A DNA stretch of 64,000 nucleotides from Irpex lacteus. Lineage: Eukaryota; Basidiomycota; Agaricomycetes; Polyporales; Irpicaceae. This document shows positions 57,690-64,000 of this stretch, piece after piece. Position 1 is the stretch's first letter. Each line of letters starts with the position of its first letter. Below the pieces are notes generated by a model, which made no database searches, had not been told where the DNA came from, and saw only the letters and a list, made by a program, of their open reading frames with translations. A program made the position numbers and the translations under genes. The stretch covers positions 868,001 through 932,000 of the forward strand of contig MQVO02000011.1 of the NCBI GenBank assembly GCA_001986395.2, in the 5' to 3' direction.

Positions 57690-59946
57690 ACGCCTCGCCT
57701 CCTCAACGTCTCCTCGCTTTCCGTAGTCTGTGGTATACCCCTTTGTTAGCATTTCCTTTGCCTCCTCCTTGTGAAGACTAGAAGAAGACCACCCGTTATC
57801 TTGCTGCTAGTTTGTGTAGTCTCTGTCGACCCCGCACGTTCATTCCTTTCCTTCCGCCATCCACGCGCAAGTTGGTCCCCCACGCATAGCATTCAGTTTC
57901 TATTGCTTTCCATTTTCCCTTTGTGTCTCGCAGCGCATCTTTTCTCCACTATCATGGCAACGGGCCCGGCTTTTGGTTCTCTACTTTTTGAGTCTTCGGG
58001 TTTGAGGGACGCGTGCGTTCTGCTTCCCGTTTATTTTACTGTACTGTAGGAACCGATTGTTGTGTTTACCGTTACTAGTTTCCTTGTAGGGTATAGAGCA
58101 AGTACTCCCACCAGCAATGCAATTCTTTAAGAGAGGTCTCCGATTAAACTTGCCGTGTGCTGTGTGTCATGTCGACTATAGTTATGTGTCGGTGGTGAGA
58201 ATGGAAAGTGGTGAGTCCGCCTCCTGTAAGTACCGTAAATGCATACTTCGCTGACATGTCGTAGCTAGTTACACGGGGCATATAGAATGAATTCGAACTG
58301 TACTCGTTATCCGCGAGGCCAGCAAATGATAAGCGATGGCTACGATATTCAACAACGAACATCCACGTTTTTCCTCAGCGCGTGCACTCGTGCAGCTCAC
58401 GATCGAAAGACGTTCAACCTTCTGTTTGCTTGACCAGCTGCTGAGCTGGGAGGTCTTTCTGATATGTTTAGTGTACATAGCGGCAATTGGTGGATTCGAT
58501 GGCGAGGTGGGTGCAAGCCAATGAGAATACATCGATGCTTTGAAATCTCCTAAGTATCTCTATAGAGATCAAGGTAAGTAGTCCATGATCGATAATCGAA
58601 CTCCTCACAAAACATTAGCATTACAATATCGTTGAACAATTGAGAGAGGACTGTTACGAGACGGTGCGTACTGATGCTTTGAGCAAATCGTCCATTATGT
58701 CACTCACCAGAATATTAAGTAATCAAAGTTAATCAAAGGACTCATGGATAGAATTCCATAGTCGCGGGCACAGATTATGCGCACCGGTCGGCGTCGGGTT
58801 GTATGACGAATCATTGCAAAGGGTCCAGTAGCCTCGTGTCCGGCTCGCAAATTTGCCTCGCCACCGGGACTCTACAGCGAGTACATGCGTTCGTATAGGG
58901 TGTATAGAAAGGCGGGCCGCGCCACAGCGACACAGTTGCTCTGATGGACTGTGGCGTATGCCTAGATGCTATTCGCGTTTTGGGGTTGGGGGAAAGGCAG
59001 TCAGTAGAAAGTTTGGAACATAATATTATGTGAAATAGCACCTGTACGGAGGTTCAACGAGTGCGTATGGGCTCGATAATTCCTAGCCTGAGTCTCAGAC
59101 TCTCTGTACTCCGAAATTGAGGCGACGGCAAGTGCAGTATTACACTGGAAGGAAGAGGACTCTGCTTCTTCACCTGCCGCAGCCTGTTCCTGGAAATGAG
59201 ATTGGATGCGATAGCCGACAGAGATTGAAAGGAGATTTGATGGTACCGTAGGGTACATGTTGCGCACTCCTTGAACATTCGAGGGCAATAAAATGTGTAC
59301 CAGTCCGATACATGCGAAGCTTTTTTTTAATGAAGGGAAGTAAGCCTCCAAATTAATCATTCGACTGCTGTATCTGAGTGTTTATGAGAGGAAGAGATAC
59401 GCTTATTTTGAGAAAGTCGTCTCTTGTGTACTTGCCAGTATTCTTACAAGAGTATGTCACACACATATCTTCTGGCCTCGTGCAGATGTTTGAGCTCTGG
59501 GTCGGGTGTCTATCGGCCTATGACATCGGTACCGTGCGTTTTGGCCTGGAATTCACTTGAAGAATCTAAGTTGTATCGATATTCACATCAACTTCCATGG
59601 CGATTATCGACTTAAAGAAGCTTACAGGCACAGGTGAAGACGCCGTGACAGCAGAGAACTCTCTCGACTCAGTTGAAGCGGTGTTGTTTGAATGTAAGTG
59701 CCAACCTCGATGGTCTAAAACGACCCTTCAGTATTTTACGTTTCTGTCAAGACTTGAACTTCATCTAGGTACCAGACCAGAAATAAGCATATCCGTCCTA
59801 CATATCCTGCGGATATTTGCTGGCAATTGTCCTCATGGCAGTTGGTGTTGACGAGTTCCTGATTCAGGGGTGCTCGAATTCGGCGTGAGATAATTTTGAA
59901 CTGCCTAAACGAGTAGTAGGCGCCGCCCACACGCACACCACTACCA
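57690..59946. other. intergenic, 2.3 kb
   Basis: 3' flank of the Ala-rich gene, then sequence without a supported gene. The 119-residue minus-strand frame at 59001-59360 and the plus-strand frame at 59597-59851 lack domains and conserved splice context. Confidence 0.4.
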
Positions 59947-61124
59947 CATCGCGAAAATAATAAGTTTTTGTCCTAGGTAGACATAAATAAAACATCCAAA
60001 CCTCGCAGCATCACCTAACCCCAGCGAGGGTAATTATTAGAAAGGTAGATTCTGATATCGTATAACTTTCCCATGGGTGATATAGTGGTGATCAAGGTAG
60101 ATATAGTCCGTGGCTGGGTGATCAACCGCACAGCGCGCCCCGCTGCTGCTCTCGATATTTCACGCATATAATAATGAAAAAACCATATAATATTGTGAAT
60201 ACGACTACACTATGTACACGCATGTAACTACTGCACCATACATCACCTATGGACTCTGTCAATGGCACGGGAACCGCGGTCAACGAAGGTAATGTCGGCG
60301 AATTGAGTTTGGCTGATTGATGTTACACAGTATGGCAGACGACATGTCGCGGATGGACATCTAGATGCTGGGGGGCTGTTAAGGTCTGACATCGAACGAA
60401 GGAAATGATTACTCACATACGTAGTCCGCTCAACCCAACTCGCTTCCTCGGTTTGATGACCCCGCCACGAGCCGAAACAGCTGTGGTTGCAGGGTACTTA
60501 TGGTTAGCTCACGTGGTTCTGACAAGTATGCGAGCAGCAACAGATGCAACTCACGACTTTGCAGCGCATATATGCGCCTACTTGCTATGTGGTCGGCCTG
60601 CCATCTGTCCCGGTGTGCATATTAGTCCATGGGACGCGAAAGAAGCTACATAACTCACCATACGGGAGTAGCAACGACGCGCGGAGAGGACGAGAGGCGG
60701 AAGGGAAAGGGGAAGGTAGTGGAAGGAGGGAAAGTTTGAAGGCTCGCCTGAAGCCAGGCATCCTCACGTATATAGCCTGGTTATAGCTGAAGCGCTAAAG
60801 CCCCGCTCCCCGTCTCACTAGGGCGGGGGTCGATGACGTGCAAGACGTTGGAGGCGTAGGCGCCGCACGGGGCGCGATCGAGCTGAGAGCTGGAAAGAGC
60901 TGGACGTAAGCGCACGTATATGAGCAAGGGTGAACTGGGTAGGACATGTTATACCTGGGTACACCACGTAGGGGAAGGTAGACCATCCTATCCCACTGTA
61001 ACCCATAGTGGGTTGAGTTGGTCAGGTCAGTTCTCGTTTCCACACTCTGCAATAGCGTGAGAAGCGTTTATCTACGCCACCACGTAAGATAAAACTAGTT
61101 CCCGATTTGATTATTTTCCCGATG
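59947..61124. mobile_element. inverted-repeat element, copy 2 (1178 bp)
   Basis: Same element as at 22495-23984, same orientation, about 310 bp shorter. The left end is CATCGCGAAAATAATAAG, and the right end reverse-complemented is CATCGGGAAAATAATCA, a terminal inverted repeat of about 17 bp with two mismatches. The flanking 2-bp direct repeat is CA (59945-59946 and 61125-61126). Matches to copy 1 include the left-end block around ATCGTATAACTTT and the right-end block from about 60660 to the end. Divergence between copies is high, so neither insertion looks recent. No transposase is seen. Confidence 0.7.
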
Positions 61125-61330
61125 CACGTCACCGGAACGATGGGTGCACTTGCTGGCCATATAGCAGTCCTTATAAGTATATTTGTGTTATGACGAAGGT
61201 CAAGCTGGAGGACCTTCTAGGTTTGCCCATGGTATGTCCTATATTTAATTTCTTTCGCTCCTGACTACAACAGATCTGAATCTCCCGATCACCCTATATT
61301 TCTGATAATATCAGGGTGATCTCGGAAAAT

Positions 61331-61717
61331 ATGTACTTGTCCCTGCTGATCTTCCTTTGTCTCAGTGTCAATGCCCTCGCGAATAAATTATTGCCACACT
61401 CGATGCAACTTCAAAAGCTTCAATCTTTTAAGACACACGTTGAGTTGAGGAGGTTGCGAAGAGCTCGAAGATGTGGGTCTCAGGAGCACCAAATATTTAG
61501 ACCATTACAGTATGCCGCCACTGCCATCGCAGGCGGGCCATCGGCATGGCACCGTGTGGTGAAAGTCCGAAACAGCCCTGGGACTAGACCAAAACCAGGC
61601 AGGGGAAATTTACGGCCACATCTCTTCCAGACATTTCCATTTTCAAGCGACAACAGAAATCTCCACGAGATTGGGCGATTTTATGACAAGATGAACCAAC
61701 CCAAAATCCGCCTCTGA
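61331..61717 (+). CDS. possible small secreted protein, unsupported by homology
   Basis: From the ATG at 61331 (an in-frame start upstream at 61316 also exists) an intronless frame of about 128 codons begins MYLSLLIFLCLSVNALANKL, which reads as a signal peptide, followed by an Arg/Lys-rich polar chain with a single cysteine. No domain is recognised. The frame may be chance, since it is short, basic and lies in a promoter region. It is recorded because the N-terminus is signal-like. Confidence 0.22.
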   Translation: MYLSLLIFLCLSVNALANKLLPHSMQLQKLQSFKTHVELRRLRRARRCGSQEHQIFRPLQYAATAIAGGPSAWHRVVKVRNSPGTRPKPGRGNLRPHLFQTFPFSSDNRNLHEIGRFYDKMNQPKIRL

Positions 61718-61853
61718 CGTGCGCCCACCCCCTCGCAGCACACGCGCCTCTCGCGTGGTTCTTTCTGAATGCTCGCGCACTTCCTCCCTCCTTTGTGAAG
61801 ACATATAACGTTCTTGTGTCGGTCTGATCGCCGACAGTGCTCCTTTTCTTCCG

Positions 61854-61879
61854 CCCCCCTCCCCCCTCCCCCCTCCCCC
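61854..61879 (-). promoter_or_regulatory. potential G-quadruplex (minus) / i-motif (plus)
   Basis: Four runs of C (6, 6, 6 and 5) separated by single T residues on the plus strand, so the minus strand has four G runs with one-base loops. That is a near-ideal quadruplex pattern. It sits 84 bp before the ATG of DUF6534 gene 2, in the promoter or 5' UTR. Confidence 0.6.
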
Positions 61880-61962
61880 TCTGCACTCCCACAGTAGCCC
61901 CTGACTAGACGAACTCAAGACGTTCCTGTGGTTATCTTCATCGAGGGGCTATCTCTGAGACC

Positions 61963-63654
61963 ATGGCTGCACCGGGAATCCCGCCAGATATCGCAGAATT
62001 GTGAGTACCTGCGAAGTTATAGTGTTGTCAGCATGTGTTGATAGTACTTCTACCCTCTTAGGACAGGCCCCCTGGTGAGTCAATATGGTTGGTAATGCCT
62101 TTTCGGGAGTTGATGGGAATACAACTCGCTTTCAGTTCCTGGGACATCTGTTCAATTGGGGTTTGTTTGGTGCACTTACTGTACAAGTTTGTGCGTCCTT
62201 CTTTTCAACTGGGACCTTCTACGTGACGAAAACTGACCGCGTTATCAGACGTGTACTACATATCATTCCCGAAGGATAAGCTACTCCCAAAAGTCATAGT
62301 CACCATATGTTACATTCTCGAGCTTCTTCAGACAGTTCTGTCGACGCGCGATGCGTTCAGGAATTTTGGAACGGGCTGGGGGAATATGGAGGACTTGGAC
62401 ACGGTAGGGTGGCTGTGGTTTAGTGTGCCCTTGCTTGGCAGCGTCAGTGAGTGTTCCTCAATTATTTAGTCCATGTACACTTCACTGACATCTCTCTTTG
62501 TACTGTGTAAAATTAGTCTGTTGTTTGGGACAACTGTTCTATACATGGAGGCTGCATATTCTCGGTCGCTCTTGGATCATCACAGGCGTAATCCTTACAG
62601 TGAGTCATCCTGACACCGAGATCATGATGTGCATGACTATCGTGTTAATGCTATCCTCGTTCGCTTCCAGATTGCTATGGTCCAACTTGTTACCGGAGTG
62701 TACTCGGGAATCACAGCGGGTATTGCTGGTCATTTCTCAGGGTGTAGGTGTTCTCCTTCACGAGCTTCATCGAAGCACGATAACTCATCATCATACAGTG
62801 CAACATAAGTCGTTCAAGAACACAGCTGTAAGTTTTTCCCTTTTACAGTCCTCGTTATGGCGTATGCTCATCACTTTTACATCTAGGTATGGCTCATAGC
62901 AGCTGCCGTGAACGACGTCCTCATCGCCATATGTATGATCTGGTACTTGCGCCGATCCAACACGGGCTTCCGCCAAACATCGACGCTCCTTACGAAATTC
63001 ATTCGTTTATCATGCGAGACGGGACTGGTCTGCGCATTGTTTGCCACGCTCGATTGTATATTCTACGTCCGGTGGCAGAACAACAACTTCCACCTCGCGC
63101 CGAGTATCCCCCTAAGCAAGATGTACAGCAACAGTCTGCTCGTGGTATGTTGCCGTTTATTTGCTCTCTGCCGGATGGACGTATCTGACTTGAGTTTCGT
63201 TTTGCGCAGATCTTGAACGCACGTATAAAGATCGTGGGAGGCCGTAACGAGTACAAGTCCAACAGTGGTTTCAGCGGCGACCTCTCGTATTTCGACGGTT
63301 CTCAGATCTCCACCACCCCTCGCTTTGCGCCGAACAACAAAATGTCGAGGATGAGTAGACTTACTGCCGGTGGCACCGCCAACAATATCTCCGTGACCGT
63401 CTCGCAGGAGGTGCACACTGCGAGAGATGCCTCGCGCTCGGCGAAGCAGGTACACATTCCGATGATGGATATGGACGACGGCACGGAAGTTGATATCAGT
63501 CGAGACGACCATGTGAGTAATGTCGCTAACCTCGCGGAAATGCTGTATAATTAACGGTCGTGCTTAACAGAAGCATAAATTTGAGGGAACACCAATTGAC
63601 GACGTTCCGATTGACACCGTGGACCGTATCAATAAGACTGCACACCTCGTCTAG
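61963..63654 (+). CDS. DUF6534 seven-helix-type membrane protein 2
   Basis: Second DUF6534 family member. It starts MAAPGIPPDIAEL (61963-62000); exon 2 is only 13 nt (62062-62074, encoding TGPL with the preceding base); exon 3 starts at 62136 with FLGHLFNWGLFGALTVQVYV. The helices continue KVIVTICYILELLQTVLSTR and WLWFSVPLLGSV, then LGQLFYTWRLHILGRSW. The DUF6534 block reads VWLIAAAVNDVLIAICMIWY, LRRSNTGFRQTSTLLTKFIR, then LSKMYSNSLLVILNAR. The C-terminal tail is long, polar, with ending DTVDRINKTAHLV, TAG 63652-63654. The layout is canonical for the family; function unknown. It has about nine exons; joins between 62450 and 62890 are less certain than the rest. Confidence 0.85.
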
Positions 63655-64000
63655 CAGCACTGCATAATGCAGTCTGCAGGTGGCTGCAATGCGCCTCCAC
63701 AGTCACTCCTCTCGGATCATTCCTCATTATGCTCGGAACACTGGATCATCTGCAAGCCATCGGACCTCTTATCAAGGACGACTCTCAAAAGGTTTTGGCC
63801 TGGATCTCCAACTCTTAGCAATCCTTCATCTCTCGCTCTCGTTTCATCGCGGCAAGTCCGCATGCTTTCACTGTTGCTCTTGTTTATGCTTAAGCTGTAT
63901 GTACCGTAGTAGTAAAGGGTTTTATTGGTGCTGCTGTTGTGCTGTTACTCCTTACTAGGGAATTAGGGGTGGTTGTTTAGAAGCATGTTCGGATACGACG
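63655..64000. other. 3' flank of DUF6534 gene 2 to window edge
   Basis: 346 bp, nothing supported. Short open frames have no domain. Confidence 0.4.

Larger units (their letters stand above)
61125..61962. other. upstream region of DUF6534 gene 2
   Basis: Contains a possible small secreted-protein frame (61331-61717) and a C-rich tract (61854-61879), both listed separately. No other gene is seen. Confidence 0.4.

Overview
This is a 64-kb piece of a nuclear genome from a filamentous basidiomycete, most likely an Agaricomycete. The evidence is intron-dense genes with 45-70 nt GT-AG introns, compact divergent gene pairs, intron-containing nuclear tRNAs, and families typical of mushroom-forming fungi: DUF6534 membrane proteins, DUF5648 repeat proteins, GMC oxidoreductases, and an adenylation-thiolation-reductase NRPS-like enzyme. 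There are no prokaryotic operons, rRNA genes or CRISPR arrays.

Layout. 0-5.2 kb: tRNA pseudouridine synthase Pus3/Deg1 (minus strand, cut by the window edge), head-to-head with cytosolic leucyl-tRNA synthetase. 5.7-8.5 kb: a tandem pair of secreted SurE-family phosphatases, then a Helitron-like 3' end and tRNA-Ser(CGA). 9.3-13.9 kb: a tandem pair of FLVCR-like MFS transporters, the second unit carrying a MITE-like insertion in its upstream region, then tRNA-Gly(GCC). 15.6-20.2 kb: the NRPS-like reductase. 21.7-24.6 kb: a seed-maturation-protein (SMP/LEA-like) repeat gene split in two by a 1.49-kb inverted-repeat element, of which a second copy lies at 59.9-61.1 kb. 25.4-26.7 kb: a bHLH transcription factor. 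27.5-34.5 kb: a head-to-head pair of large proteins that share an N-terminal module and C-terminal DUF5648 repeats; the left one looks MACPF-like. 34.9 kb: tRNA-Met(CAT). 35.3-38.3 kb: an intracellular GMC oxidoreductase. 41.7-43.3 kb: DUF6534 protein 1. 44.1-46.4 kb: two paralogues of an unrecognised family. 48.4-50.9 kb: a secreted aryl-alcohol-oxidase-like GMC enzyme. 52.4-53.1 kb: an IMPACT-domain protein with a mitochondrial-type N-terminus. 56.1-57.7 kb: an Ala-rich secreted protein. 62.0-63.7 kb: DUF6534 protein 2.

The left end is housekeeping translation machinery. The rest is accessory-type content: secreted enzymes, tandem duplicates, a specialised-metabolism-type enzyme, likely pore-forming-family proteins and transposon scars. 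I see no single pathway joining these genes. The most informative structure is the element insertion into the SMP gene: removing the element and one copy of a 2-bp target duplication restores the reading frame exactly. Exon boundaries were read by eye from splice motifs, reading-frame continuity and family conservation; no alignment or search was run.
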